From contig NZ_CP109427.1 of NCBI RefSeq assembly GCF_036250695.1, forward strand, positions 2,356,001 through 2,420,000: a stretch of DNA of 64,000 nucleotides, in the 5' to 3' direction. The stretch comes from Streptomyces sp. NBC_01497. GTDB taxonomy: Bacteria; Actinomycetota; Actinomycetes; Streptomycetales; Streptomycetaceae. Both the position numbers and the translations under genes were made by a program. This document shows positions 9,340-18,341 of the stretch, one piece after another; positions within the stretch are counted from its first letter, which is position 1, and every line of letters begins with the position of its first letter. The notes under the pieces were generated by a model that worked only from the letters and a program-made list of their open reading frames with translations, searched no databases and was not told the DNA's origin.

Positions 9340-10131
9340 TCAGTAACGGTGTGCGGGGGGCGGGTAACCGTAGCCGCCGGCGGGAGCCGCGCCCACGTGC
9401 GCCTCGCGGTCGTAGAACGCGCGGGTGTTGGCGCGCAGCCACATCGTGACCGGGTCGTGGTCGTCGGACATCGCCACCGTCGAGACCGGCAGTCCCTCGG
9501 GCACTACGCTCACCGACTGGCGCATCATCGTCCGCACGGACTCGACCGCCGCCGCTCCCGTCTCGTAGAGATCGAGGCCGACGGCGAGGTACGGGGTGCC
9601 GAGCGCGGGCTGCACCCACGCGCGGCGCAGCGATCTGACAGCCGGCGTGCGGTGCGCGTTCTGCGTGAGCAGCGCGTAGAACTGCGGGATCTGCAAGGTC
9701 GGTTCGGTGATCCTGAGCGGCCCCGCGGGCATCCGGTCCAGACCAGTGGCGATCCTGCGCAGGTCGGGCCAGGGAATCCCGAGGCCACCGCCGGGGGCGT
9801 GCGGGTTGAGCCAGATGCCCCAGCCGTCGGGGTAGAGCGAGCGGGCGATGTCCCGGCCCTGGACGACCTCGTGGGACCGGTTCCAGCCGCTGGCCGCGAG
9901 TTCCTGCGCCGAGGTCACGCAGGGCGCGTAACCGTGGCCGTCCACCTGCATGTTGCCGTACTGCGCGGAGGGCGAACCCGGTCCGCCCTGCCACAGCAGC
10001 ATCCAGACGCTGCCCGCCGTCTCGTCGGCGAGAGCGCGCAGCAGCGCCTCGTAGGCGTCGTAACGGCCCGGTGTCACCTGGCGCAGCATCTGCTCGATGT
10101 GCCCGGCCTCCGCGGTGCCTGGCGCGCTCAC
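9340..10131 (-). CDS. SseB-like protein (N- and C-terminal SseB domains), downstream copy
   Basis: A protein of about 263 residues in the SseB ('enhanced serine sensitivity') family. The N-terminal SseB-type domain spans roughly residues 20-140, with GWGIWLNPHAPGGGLGIPW as the 'static value, Asn-Pro, Gly' landmark. The C-terminal SseB_C-like domain (about 150-250) ends DPVTMWLRANTRAFYDRE. It aligns by eye with the adjacent upstream gene, so the two are tandem paralogs. The GTG at 10131 has a good RBS (ggggag, about 6 nt away). An ATG at 10206 is possible but adds only low-complexity sequence. Molecular function is unknown; in E. coli sseB overexpression alters serine sensitivity. Confidence 0.8.
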   Translation of the reverse strand: MSAPGTAEAGHIEQMLRQVTPGRYDAYEALLRALADETAGSVWMLLWQGGPGSPSAQYGNMQVDGHGYAPCVTSAQELAASGWNRSHEVVQGRDIARSLYPDGWGIWLNPHAPGGGLGIPWPDLRRIATGLDRMPAGPLRITEPTLQIPQFYALLTQNAHRTPAVRSLRRAWVQPALGTPYLAVGLDLYETGAAAVESVRTMMRQSVSVVPEGLPVSTVAMSDDHDPVTMWLRANTRAFYDREAHVGAAPAGGYGYPPPAHRY

Positions 10132-10255
10132 TTCGCTCCCCGCCCCTCTACCCTCGCCATCAGACCTGCTCCCCCGGGCACGCGGTCCCGGCGCCCCCGT
10201 CATCAAACCAGCTTAGGCGGCACCACTGACACAGGCTTGACGGCGGGGCGTGGCG

Positions 10256-10999
10256 TCAGGCCTGCCCGCGCTGGTAGAAGGGGCGGACCCGGCCGAGCAT
10301 CCAGTCGGCGACCGGATCGTTCTGCGCCAGGTCCAGCAGCAGCAGGTTGACCTGCCAGGGGACCTCCACGCGGCCGAGTGCCCGGCCCAGCGCGTCGAGG
10401 GCCCCGTTGCCGTCCGCGGGCTCCCAGGGCACCAGTTGGACTCCGACGAACAACTGGTACGCGCCCGCCTCGACGGACGCGAGCGCCCGGCGGGCGGTGG
10501 CGACCACCCCGGACGCCTCGAACTCGGCGGCGGCCGCGGTCAGGAAGTCCAGCGGCTCGTCCTGCCAGTCCGGCTCGAACAGCCGGACCCTGCCGCCGGC
10601 CTCCGGCCCGTCCAGCACGGTGCGTCCCGTACGGCAGAGTTCCGCGACGGCCACGGGCGGCAGCGGCATGCCCACCACGCCCCCGGGGTTGACCACGATG
10701 CCCAACTGCGGTGGCAGACCCCGGGCGAGGTCGCGGGCGGGCGCGACGGTGAACGACATGTGGCTGCCGACGCACCGCAGGAACTGCTCCTCCGAGCTGA
10801 AGACCGGGACGTAGGCCCCGCCCCCTATCTCGACCGTCGGCAGGTCGAGCCCCTGACTGTCCGGGCCGCCGCCCTCCGGCAACGGCACCCAGACCTCACT
10901 GCGGCCGAGTACCTCGACGAGCCGGGCGCCCGCCGTTTCGCTGCCGAGCGAGGCGGCGAGCACCTCTTCGAGTTCGTTGCCCGGCCATGCCGTGTCCAC
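10256..10999 (-). CDS. SseB-like protein (enhanced serine sensitivity family), upstream copy
   Basis: A 247-residue protein. Residues about 5-125 match the SseB N-terminal domain: EVWVPLPEGGG, VPVFSSEEQFLRCVG and LGIVVNPGGVVGMPLPP are typical strands and the conserved 'pvF.s.eqf' and 'NPg' elements. Residues about 140-245 match the C-terminal domain, ending DPVADWMLGRVRPFYQR. The GTG at 10999 has a ggagg RBS. It lies directly upstream of its paralog, and both lie next to glycine/serine metabolism genes. That context is suggestive given the family name but not evidence of a mechanism. Confidence 0.85.
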   Translation of the reverse strand: MDTAWPGNELEEVLAASLGSETAGARLVEVLGRSEVWVPLPEGGGPDSQGLDLPTVEIGGGAYVPVFSSEEQFLRCVGSHMSFTVAPARDLARGLPPQLGIVVNPGGVVGMPLPPVAVAELCRTGRTVLDGPEAGGRVRLFEPDWQDEPLDFLTAAAAEFEASGVVATARRALASVEAGAYQLFVGVQLVPWEPADGNGALDALGRALGRVEVPWQVNLLLLDLAQNDPVADWMLGRVRPFYQRGQA

Positions 11000-11044
11000 T
11001 GTGCTCAGTCCTCCGCCTTGCCCCTACTGGTCCGGGGCAGCACC

Positions 11045-12076
11045 TTAACGGCCCTGCTCGCCCGTGGGGTGCCCGGTGGGTGGGCCGTCGGCGAACACGA
11101 TGGCTCCGAGGGTGCCCACCGCCTCCCGGTCCAGGAGCACGGCGGACCGGCAGCCCGGCAGCCGGCCCGACCCGACGTCCGCGAGGAGCCGCGCCACCGC
11201 CCTGCGGTGGCGGGCGAAGGCGTACCGGGAGACGGCCCTGCCCCGGGCCCGCTGGCCCGCGCGGGCGACCTCCGGCGGCACGTCGATGAGGACGAGGTGC
11301 AGCGCACGCCCGCGCCCGCGCGCCTCGCGGGCCAGCCACCGGCGCACCCAGGTCTGGGTGCCGCAGTCATGGACGACGACGCTGCGCCCGGAGCGCAGCA
11401 GCCGCCACAGGCCGGCGTAGTGCGCGAGGCGCACGACGGGCCGGTAGAGGGCGTACGGGAGCAGGGGCAGCCGGCGGGCCCACCGCTCGCGTGCGTCCTG
11501 GGAGTCGACGCCGCCGCCGGTGGCCCGGCGGATCAGGGTCGACTTGCCGCTGCCGGGCAGCCCCGAGATCACGACGAGGTCCCCGGTCGCGAAGACGAGC
11601 CCGCCGGACGGCGTCCCGGAGCGCCCCCGTAAGTCCCGGACATGGAACGCGTCCCGGACCGGCCGCGGTTCCTGGACGGGGGACCGGTCCCGGACGCCGG
11701 ACGCCCGGCGTCCTGGCGGCGGTCCCGCCGGGGGGCCGGTCCTCGGGCCGGGGAGCGCGTGGGGCGGGGCCGAGCCCCCCGGCGAGGCGATGGCGTTCCG
11801 CGCTGCCCCGCGCTCGGACCTCCCCGCTTCGTCCGGTGCGCCCCTGCCCGTGCCGGGACCGCCGCCCCGTTCATCCCCGCCGGCCGGGCGCCGCGGCCCT
11901 TCCCCGGGCTCCCCCGCCCGGCCGTCCTCATCAGTGACCGCCCGGGCCTCCCGATCCCCGCCTGCCGCCCGGCCCTCCTGATACGCCGGCCGGCCCCCGT
12001 CCCGCTCCCGCGCCGGCTCGGGTTCCGGCGCCGCGCCCCTGCCCCGTTCCGCCGCCGTCTGGTCCCGCACCGTCAT
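11045..12076 (-). CDS. P-loop AAA-type ATPase/kinase-like protein with disordered N-terminus
   Basis: A 343-residue protein. Residues 1 to about 155 are low complexity (Arg/Gly/Pro/Glu) and probably disordered. The folded core (about 160-335) opens with LVVISGLPGSGKSTLIRRA, a Walker A loop of the small-kinase/zeta-toxin-like type. RSVVVHDCGTQTWVRRWLA then resembles the lid/acceptor region of P-loop kinases, and HLVLIDVPPEVARAGQRARG looks like the Walker-B-adjacent strand and lid. The ATG at 12076 has a GGGGG-type RBS, but the true start could be one of several internal GTG codons closer to the core. It is divergent from the glycine operon. Substrate unknown. Confidence 0.75.
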   Translation of the reverse strand: MTVRDQTAAERGRGAAPEPEPARERDGGRPAYQEGRAAGGDREARAVTDEDGRAGEPGEGPRRPAGGDERGGGPGTGRGAPDEAGRSERGAARNAIASPGGSAPPHALPGPRTGPPAGPPPGRRASGVRDRSPVQEPRPVRDAFHVRDLRGRSGTPSGGLVFATGDLVVISGLPGSGKSTLIRRATGGGVDSQDARERWARRLPLLPYALYRPVVRLAHYAGLWRLLRSGRSVVVHDCGTQTWVRRWLAREARGRGRALHLVLIDVPPEVARAGQRARGRAVSRYAFARHRRAVARLLADVGSGRLPGCRSAVLLDREAVGTLGAIVFADGPPTGHPTGEQGR

Positions 12077-12229
12077 GGCCGCCGCCCCCTGTCACGGTCA
12101 TCCGCTGTCCCGTCCCGCGGGCACGCCGTGCCCGCGTCCGCAGTCGGTAAAGAAATGGTAATGGCGGCCGAGGTTCCCGTGACAGGGCGCGCATGCGATG
12201 ATGGCCGCGCCAACTCCATACCGGCCGTT

Positions 12230-12440
12230 TGAATCCGCGCGGGAGAGTTCCGGACACCTCGGGTGCACCGGACGCCGAAGGAGCAAGTTCCTCCCTTGAA
12301 TCTCTCAGGCACCGATACCGCGTGGGCGAGGCAGATCTGAAAAGCGGGCCGCCACGCGCGCCCCCACCCAAGGTGCAAATCATGGCCCGTGACTGGGCGG
12401 TCATGATGAACCTCTCAGGTTCCGATGACAGATGGGGAGG
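12230..12440 (+). ncRNA. Tandem glycine riboswitch (two aptamers) in the gcvT leader
   Basis: Aptamer 1: the closing stem P1 pairs 12236-12242 (cgcgcgg) with 12318-12324 (ccgcgtg). Between these lie the family landmarks gggagag, cgccgaaggagcaag and aatctctcaggca. Aptamer 2: P1 pairs 12335-12339 (atctg) with 12429-12433 (cagat), enclosing cacccaaggtgcaaat and aacctctcaggttccgatga. Order, spacing and short linker match the tandem glycine aptamer class. It lies directly upstream of gcvT, so glycine is expected to raise expression of the cleavage genes; activation by glycine riboswitches of gcv genes has been reported in Streptomyces griseus (from memory). A small hairpin at 12437-12449 follows. 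Confidence 0.93.
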
Positions 12441-12473
12441 ACCGTCCTCGCCCTTCATCCCTGGGAGCCACCG

Positions 12474-13589
12474 ATGAGCCCGTCACCCCGCCGCACCGCG
12501 CTCGACGCCGTGCACCGCGCGCTGGGCGCGACCATGACCGACTTCGCGGGCTGGGACATGCCGCTGCGCTACGGCAGTGAGCGCGAGGAGCACAACGCCG
12601 TGCGCACCTCCGCCGGGCTGTTCGACCTCTCCCACATGGGCGAGATCACGCTGACCGGTGCCGGTGCCGCCGCCGCGCTGGACTACGCGCTCGTCGGCAA
12701 CATCGGCGCGCTGGCCGTGGGCCGCGCCCGCTACACGATGATCTGCCGCGAGGACGGCGGGATCCTCGACGACCTGATCGTCTACCGCCTCGGCGACGAG
12801 CACTTCATGGTCGTGGCGAACGCGTCGAACGCCCAGGTCGTGCTGGACGAGCTGAGCGCGCGCGCGGACGGCTTCGACACCGTCGTGCGCGACGACCGCG
12901 AGGCGTACGCGCTGCTGGCCGTACAGGGCCCGCGCTCGGCCGCGATCCTGAAGAGTCTGACCGACGCGGACCTCGACGGCCTCAAGTACTACGCGGGCCT
13001 GCCCGGCACCGTGGCCGGCGTGAACGCCCTGATCGCGCGTACGGGCTACACCGGCGAGGACGGCTTCGAGCTGTTCGTGGCGCCCGCGCACGCCGAGGGG
13101 CTGTGGCAGGCGCTGACCGGGGCGGGCCGGGAGGCCGGCCTCATCCCGTGCGGCCTGTCCTGCCGGGACACGCTGCGCCTTGAGGCGGGCATGCCGCTGT
13201 ACGGCAACGAGCTGTCCACCGCTCTGACCCCGTACGACGCGGGCCTCGGCCGGGTCGTCAAGTTCGAGAAGGAAGGCGACTTCGTCGGCCGGATGGCGCT
13301 GGCCACGGCGGCGGAGCTGGCCGCGGTGAAGGCGCCCCGCAAGCTGGTCGGCCTGATCGCGCGGGGCCGCAGGGTGCCGCGCGCGGGCTACCAGGTCGTC
13401 GCCGGGGACGCGGTCGTGGGCGAGGTCACCTCGGGCGCCCCCTCCCCCACCCTGGGCAAGCCGATCGCCATGGCGTACGTGGACACCGCGCACGCGGAGC
13501 CCGGCGCCGAGGGCGTCGGGGTCGACATCCGCGGCAACCACGAGCCGTTCGACGTCGTGGCCCTGCCGTTCTACAAGCGCGAGAAGTGA
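12474..13589 (+). CDS. gcvT: Glycine cleavage system aminomethyltransferase (T protein)
   Basis: A 371-residue enzyme that transfers the aminomethyl carbon from lipoylated H protein to tetrahydrofolate, releasing ammonia. The N-terminus has [20 protein letters not shown] and [15 protein letters not shown], both diagnostic of Gcv[12 protein letters not shown] and the folate-binding domain follow; the C-terminal barrel ends with [20 protein letters not shown]. The ATG at 12474 follows a ggga RBS and the riboswitch. gcvH begins 100 bp downstream, consistent with one transcript. The P protein and dihydrolipoamide dehydrogenase are not in this window. Confidence 0.97.
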   Translation: MSPSPRRTALDAVHRALGATMTDFAGWDMPLRYGSEREEHNAVRTSAGLFDLSHMGEITLTGAGAAAALDYALVGNIGALAVGRARYTMICREDGGILDDLIVYRLGDEHFMVVANASNAQVVLDELSARADGFDTVVRDDREAYALLAVQGPRSAAILKSLTDADLDGLKYYAGLPGTVAGVNALIARTGYTGEDGFELFVAPAHAEGLWQALTGAGREAGLIPCGLSCRDTLRLEAGMPLYGNELSTALTPYDAGLGRVVKFEKEGDFVGRMALATAAELAAVKAPRKLVGLIARGRRVPRAGYQVVAGDAVVGEVTSGAPSPTLGKPIAMAYVDTAHAEPGAEGVGVDIRGNHEPFDVVALPFYKREK

Positions 13590-13689
13590 TACTCCGTTTC
13601 CCACCAGGGCCGCCGCGCACCGCGGCGTTCGTCCACCACCCCACCGGGCCCGTTTCGGCTGCCCGTCCGCGTACAGGAGAATTCAGGAC

Positions 13690-14067
13690 ATGAGCAACCC
13701 CCAGCAGCTCCGCTACAGCAAGGAGCACGAGTGGCTGACGGCCGTCGAGGACGGCGTGTCGACGGTCGGCATCACGGAGTTCGCGGCGAACGCCCTCGGC
13801 GACGTCGTCTACGTCCAGCTCCCCGAGGTCGGGGACACGGTGAGCGCGGGCGAGACCTGCGGCGAGCTGGAGTCCACCAAGTCGGTCAGTGATCTCTACG
13901 CGCCGGTCACCGGCGAGGTCACGGCGGTCAACCAGGACGTGGCGGACGACCCGTCACTGGTCAACACGGCGCCCTTCGAGGGCGGCTGGCTCTTCAAGGT
14001 CCGCGTCTCCGAGGAGCCCGGGGACCTGCTCTCGGCCGACGAGTACACCGAGTTCGCCGGCAACTGA
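13690..14067 (+). CDS. gcvH: Glycine cleavage system H protein
   Basis: A 125-residue lipoyl carrier that shuttles the aminomethyl group between the P, T and L proteins. The lipoylation site is Lys 64 in the segment [17 protein letters not shown]. It begins with [20 protein letters not shown] and ends [14 protein letters not shown], matching the family over full length. The RBS aggaga sits 8-10 nt before the ATG. It is cotranscribed between gcvT and glyA. Confidence 0.97.
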   Translation: MSNPQQLRYSKEHEWLTAVEDGVSTVGITEFAANALGDVVYVQLPEVGDTVSAGETCGELESTKSVSDLYAPVTGEVTAVNQDVADDPSLVNTAPFEGGWLFKVRVSEEPGDLLSADEYTEFAGN

Positions 14068-14105
14068 CGCCACTGACGGTAATCGACACCAGGGACTGAT
14101 CCGCT

Positions 14106-15368
14106 TTGTCTTCGCTCCTGAACACCCCGCTGCACGAGCTCGACCCGGACGTCGCCGCCGCCGTCGACGCGGAGCTGCACCGCCAGCAGTCGACGCTGGA
14201 GATGATCGCCTCGGAGAACTTCGCCCCGGTCGCCGTGATGGAGGCGCAGGGCTCCGTCCTCACCAACAAGTACGCCGAGGGCTACCCGGGCCGCCGTTAC
14301 TACGGCGGCTGCGAGCACGTCGACGTGATCGAGCAGATCGCCATCGACCGGGTGAAGGCGCTGTTCGGCGCGGAGCACGCGAACGTGCAGCCGCACTCGG
14401 GTGCCCAGGCCAACGCGGCGGCGATGTTCGCGCTGCTGAAGCCCGGTGACACGATCATGGGGCTGAACCTCGCGCACGGCGGGCACCTCACCCACGGCAT
14501 GAAGATCAACTTCTCCGGCAAGCTGTACAACGTGGTGCCCTACCACGTCGACGGCGAGAGCGGTCAGGTCGACATGGCCGAGGTGGAGCGCCTGGCGAAG
14601 GAGACCCGCCCGCAGCTGATCGTCGCGGGCTGGTCGGCGTACCCCCGCCAGCTGGACTTCGCCGCGTTCCGGCGGATCGCCGACGAGGTCGGCGCGTACC
14701 TGATGGTCGACATGGCGCACTTCGCCGGGCTGGTCGCCGCGGGGCTGCACCCGAACCCCGTGCCGCACGCGCACGTGGTGACGACGACCACCCACAAGAC
14801 CCTCGGCGGCCCGCGCGGCGGCGTGATCCTCTCGACGGCCGAGCTGGCGAAGAAGATCAACTCCGCGGTCTTCCCCGGCCAGCAGGGCGGGCCGCTGGAG
14901 CACGTCATCGCGGGCAAGGCGGTCGCGTTCAAGATCGCCGCGACGGACGAGTTCAAGGAGCGCCAGCAGCGCACGCTGGACGGCGCGCGCATCCTCGCCG
15001 AGCGCCTGGGCCGCCCGGACGCCGTCGAGGCGGGCGTCTCGGTCCTGTCCGGTGGTACGGACGTCCACCTGGTCCTCGTCGACCTGCGTGACTCCGCCCT
15101 GGACGGGCAGCAGGCAGAGGACCGGCTGCACGAGGTCGGCATCACCGTGAACCGCAACGCGGTGCCGAACGACCCCCGCCCCCCGATGGTCACCTCCGGC
15201 CTGCGGATCGGCACCCCGGCGCTCGCCACCCGCGGCTTCACCACCGAGGACTTCACCGAAGTGGCGGATGTCATCGCCGAGGCGCTGAAGCCGTCCTTCG
15301 ACGGTGCGGCCCTGGGCGCGCGGGTGGCGGCACTGGCCGCGAAGCACCCGCTGTACCCGACGCTGTAG
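14106..15368 (+). CDS. glyA: Serine hydroxymethyltransferase, TTG start
   Basis: A 420-residue PLP enzyme interconverting glycine and serine with tetrahydrofolate as one-carbon carrier. The Schiff-base lysine (about residue 230) is in [16 protein letters not shown]. Other landmarks are [12 protein letters not shown] near the N-terminus, [15 protein letters not shown] and [17 protein letters not shown]. The protein starts at a TTG at 14106: no ATG/GTG lies between the previous stop and the conserved [12 protein letters not shown] region, and an aggga sequence lies upstream. With gcvTH upstream it forms a pathway turning two glycines into one serine; it is 38 bp from gcvH. Confidence 0.97.
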   Translation: MSSLLNTPLHELDPDVAAAVDAELHRQQSTLEMIASENFAPVAVMEAQGSVLTNKYAEGYPGRRYYGGCEHVDVIEQIAIDRVKALFGAEHANVQPHSGAQANAAAMFALLKPGDTIMGLNLAHGGHLTHGMKINFSGKLYNVVPYHVDGESGQVDMAEVERLAKETRPQLIVAGWSAYPRQLDFAAFRRIADEVGAYLMVDMAHFAGLVAAGLHPNPVPHAHVVTTTTHKTLGGPRGGVILSTAELAKKINSAVFPGQQGGPLEHVIAGKAVAFKIAATDEFKERQQRTLDGARILAERLGRPDAVEAGVSVLSGGTDVHLVLVDLRDSALDGQQAEDRLHEVGITVNRNAVPNDPRPPMVTSGLRIGTPALATRGFTTEDFTEVADVIAEALKPSFDGAALGARVAALAAKHPLYPTL

Positions 15369-15544
15369 CCGTCGGTCACCGCGGGAGCGCAATTCTGGCA
15401 TCGGCGGGGCATCGCGGCACACTGGAGTGTGGTGCGCGGTGCCCCGCCGTGCGCCGCGGCACGTCTCGGCCCCGCACCGCCCCACCGGTCGGCGCGGCCC
15501 TACCTGGCGGACAACGGAGTCCGCCGACCAGCAAGGAGTTCCAC

Positions 15545-16927
15545 GTGGCCATCTCGGTCTTCGACCTGTTCTCGATCGGCATCGGCCCGTCCAGCTCGCA
15601 CACGGTCGGCCCGATGCGCGCTGCCCGCATGTTCGCCCGCCGCCTGAAGAACGAGGGGCTGCTCGTCCATGTGGCCTCGGTGCACGCCGAGCTGTACGGG
15701 TCCCTCGGCGCCACGGGGCACGGGCACGGCACGCCGAAGGCGGTCCTGCTCGGGCTGGAGGGCAACTCGCCGCGCACGGTCGACGTGGAGCACGCGGACG
15801 AGCAGGCGGAACGTATCTCCACAGGCGGCAGGCTGAACCTGCTCGGTGTGCACGAGATCGCGTTCGACGCCGCCAAGGACCTGGTGCTGCACCGTCGCAA
15901 GCGGCTCCCCTACCACGCGAACGGCATGAAGGTCACCGCGTACGACACGGCGGGCGAGACCCTGCTGGAGAAGACGTACTACTCGGTCGGTGGCGGCTTC
16001 GTCGTGGACGAGGAAGCCGTGGGCGAGGACCGCATCAAGCTGGACGACACCGTCCTCAAGCACCCCTTCCGCACCGGCGACGAGTTGCTGCGCCTCTCCC
16101 GCGAGACGGGCCTGTCCATCTCCGCGCTGATGCTGCAAAACGAGCTCGCCTGGCGCACCGAGGACGAGATCAGGGCCGGGCTGCTGGAGATCTGGCAGGT
16201 CATGCAGGCGTGCGTCAGCCGGGGCATGACCCGCGAGGGCAACCTGCCCGGCGGCCTGAAGGTACGGCGGCGGGCCGCGAACTCGGCGCGCCAGCTGCGC
16301 GCCGAGGGCGACGCGCAGACCCACGCGATGGAGTGGATCACCCTCTACGCGATGGCCGTGAACGAGGAGAACGCCGCCGGCGGCCGGGTCGTCACCGCCC
16401 CGACGAACGGCGCCGCCGGGATCATCCCCGCGGTCCTGCACTACTACATGAACTTCTGCTCCCACGGCGCCACGCCCCAGGAGCGCGACGACGACGTGGT
16501 CCGCTTCCTGCTGGCCGCCGGCGCGATCGGCATGCTCTTCAAGGAGAACGCGTCGATCTCCGGTGCCGAGGTCGGCTGCCAGGGCGAGGTCGGCTCGGCC
16601 TGCTCGATGGCGGCGGGCGCCCTCGCCGAGGTGCTGGGCGGCAGCGCCGAGCAGGTCGAGAACGCGGCGGAGATCGGCATGGAGCACAACCTCGGCCTGA
16701 CCTGCGACCCGGTCGGCGGCCTGGTCCAGATCCCGTGCATCGAACGCAACGGCATGGCCGCGGTGAAGGCGGTGACCGCGGCGAAGATGGCGCTGCGCGG
16801 CGACGGCAGCCACAAGGTCTCCCTCGACAAGGTCATCAAGACGATGCGGGACACCGGCCGGGACATGTCGGTCAAGTACAAGGAGACGGCGCGGGGCGGG
16901 CTCGCGGTGAACATCATCGAGTGCTGA
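15545..16927 (+). CDS. sdaA: L-serine ammonia-lyase (iron-sulfur L-serine dehydratase)
   Basis: A 460-residue single-chain [4Fe-4S] enzyme converting L-serine to pyruvate and ammonia. The N-terminal beta domain begins [20 protein letters not shown], including the conserved [12 protein letters not shown]. The alpha domain has likely cluster cysteines in [23 protein letters not shown] and [18 protein letters not shown]. Start GTG at 15545 follows an aaggag RBS; the in-frame sequence upstream is the intergenic spacer. As the last gene of the cluster it drains serine made by glyA. After its stop, base composition changes and the accessory island begins. Confidence 0.96.
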   Translation: MAISVFDLFSIGIGPSSSHTVGPMRAARMFARRLKNEGLLVHVASVHAELYGSLGATGHGHGTPKAVLLGLEGNSPRTVDVEHADEQAERISTGGRLNLLGVHEIAFDAAKDLVLHRRKRLPYHANGMKVTAYDTAGETLLEKTYYSVGGGFVVDEEAVGEDRIKLDDTVLKHPFRTGDELLRLSRETGLSISALMLQNELAWRTEDEIRAGLLEIWQVMQACVSRGMTREGNLPGGLKVRRRAANSARQLRAEGDAQTHAMEWITLYAMAVNEENAAGGRVVTAPTNGAAGIIPAVLHYYMNFCSHGATPQERDDDVVRFLLAAGAIGMLFKENASISGAEVGCQGEVGSACSMAAGALAEVLGGSAEQVENAAEIGMEHNLGLTCDPVGGLVQIPCIERNGMAAVKAVTAAKMALRGDGSHKVSLDKVIKTMRDTGRDMSVKYKETARGGLAVNIIEC

Positions 16928-17120
16928 GGGGGCCTGACCAGCTCGTTCCTGGTGGGTTCAGCGTGTGGGGCCTTCCCTGCTTACGCGTCAGAACGTCCCT
17001 GGAATCTCCCTGAGACCGACGTAGATGCCCCTGTGTGTCCCTGCATGTCTCGCTCTCGGGGGCTGGCCGACGGCCGGGGAACCCGCACCCTTGCCGCACT
17101 CTCAGGGTGTGGCGTGCAGT
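16928..17120. other. Left boundary of accessory island; no gene seen
   Basis: Directly after the sdaA stop codon the sequence loses the strong GC-third-position pattern of its neighbours. No complete gene, tRNA or recognisable attachment site was found. I looked for a tRNA-like 3' end or a direct repeat matching the other island end near 20495-20860 and saw none. Confidence 0.4.
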
Positions 17121-17124
17121 CGGT

Positions 17125-17223
17125 GCACGGGACTACCTGCTTGGTCACGAGCTCGCCCGCCTAAACGAGCACGATCACTCGCCAGAGTTCTGGAGCCTGG
17201 TCGGACGCGCTATGCCCGACTAA
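17125..17223 (+). pseudogene. Remnant of a YgjP-like (DUF45) zinc metallopeptidase
   Basis: About 33 codons read DYLLGHELARLNEHDHSPEF then WSLVGRAMPD before a stop. This matches the C-terminal active-site block of YgjP/DUF45 metallopeptidases, whose usual form is HELaHL...NHSP.FW..v....PdY. The second zinc histidine of HExxH is Arg here (HELAR). The reading frame breaks exactly where the family would continue 'PDY', and no conserved N-terminal part lies in frame upstream. I therefore read it as a decayed 3' fragment, marking gene turnover at the island edge. Confidence 0.6.
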
Positions 17224-17390
17224 GTGCGCTGGGGAACAGCTAGATCTGCTGACGACCAACCGCTGCTTCCGAAGTCAGTGGACTCCGCGCAGTAGCTTGC
17301 TCGTCGGTGGGATGGCCGGGACCAGGGTTCCTTGGCTGGCCGCAAAGGCACTATGGTGCCTCGGGAAAGATCAGCTTGGGGGAGGCGCCG

Positions 17391-18341
17391 GTGCTGCCGC
17401 ACCAGATGCAATATGCGCAGAGCAAGTTTCGATCGCTGATCGAGGGCAGCTCCGGCAACGAGTTCGAGAAGCTCTTCCACCGGGTCATGGAGCTCCGGCA
17501 CGAGGACTACGTGCCGATCCGTACCGCAGGCTCCATCGGAGACCTGGGCGGTGATGGTCTGCGGACGGTGGGGCGACGTCTCTACGCTTGCTACGCGCCG
17601 GAGACCTTCAATGTTTCCGAGGTGCGCGGAAAGTTCCGCGGTGACGTGGAAAGTGCCATCATCCAGCGCCCCGAGCAGTTCGACATCTTTGTCTTCGTCC
17701 ACAATGACCAGCGGGGAGGCATCCACCCGGTCGTATCGGGACTGCTCATGGAGGCGGGCAAGGACCATCCACGTATAACGTTCCACCAGATGGGCCCTCA
17801 GAAGATCTGGAACGAGGCGATGTTCCTCGACCGCTTGAGGATGGAATACCTGCTCGGCGAGGCGATCCCCGTCGAGCTGGTCGCATACAGGATAGGTATG
17901 GCCGAAATCGAGCCGCTCCTCAAGCACTTAGCGGATAAGCGCCAGCACCATGCGTCAGCGGGCGAAATACCGCTGCCCACCACCTACAAAGTCGATTACA
18001 ACGAGCTGTCTTCCCAGGCACGTCAGGTCCTGCAGGCCGGCCGGCCATACGGCTACCTGGTCGAGCAGTACTACAGAGACGGCCTGGATCTAAGGGAGCG
18101 GGACGAGGTCGCGGACAGCTTCCGCGCCTACTACCGCCGAATGCGCAATGAGCACGGCGATGACGCGGATGAGATTCTATGGCAAATGCAGCGTTACGTA
18201 CTGGGGCAGGAAGCTGCACGCTGGGAACGCGAAGAGGCAGCGAAGGCCGTTCTCGCTTACTTTTTCGACGAATGTGACATCTTCGAAGTACCGCCACCTG
18301 GGTGGCAGCCGTCCGTCGACGTGGAAGGAGGAGCAGGGTGA
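17391..18341 (+). CDS. ABC-3C system effector candidate with restriction-like N-terminal domain
   Basis: A 316-residue protein I do not recognise as a named family. Residues about 15-100 look like a PD-(D/E)xK restriction-like fold: FEKLFHRVMELRHEDYVPIR, then GSIGDLGGDGLRT and LYACYAPE, resembling the 'GD.G.DG ... YQ.YaP' pattern, but with Ala in place of the Gln often found before the Tyr. The rest (about 110-316) is helical and may be the C-terminal adaptor used by ABC-three-component effectors. Start GTG at 17391 follows ggggag. Its TGA overlaps the GTG of the next gene by 4 bp. Codon 180 is TTA (17928-17930), so translation may depend on bldA tRNA. Third positions are less GC-rich than in neighbours. 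Confidence 0.7.
   Translation: MLPHQMQYAQSKFRSLIEGSSGNEFEKLFHRVMELRHEDYVPIRTAGSIGDLGGDGLRTVGRRLYACYAPETFNVSEVRGKFRGDVESAIIQRPEQFDIFVFVHNDQRGGIHPVVSGLLMEAGKDHPRITFHQMGPQKIWNEAMFLDRLRMEYLLGEAIPVELVAYRIGMAEIEPLLKHLADKRQHHASAGEIPLPTTYKVDYNELSSQARQVLQAGRPYGYLVEQYYRDGLDLRERDEVADSFRAYYRRMRNEHGDDADEILWQMQRYVLGQEAARWEREEAAKAVLAYFFDECDIFEVPPPGWQPSVDVEGGAG

Noticed and set aside
16928..17120. A possible tRNA or attachment site at the island's left edge
   Set aside because: No cloverleaf, no CCA-like end and no matching direct repeat at the right edge could be found by eye.
17220..17927. Minus-strand 235-residue frame opposite the effector gene
   Set aside because: Overlaps the GTG-started effector, whose frame has the RBS, coupling overlap and protein-like sequence.
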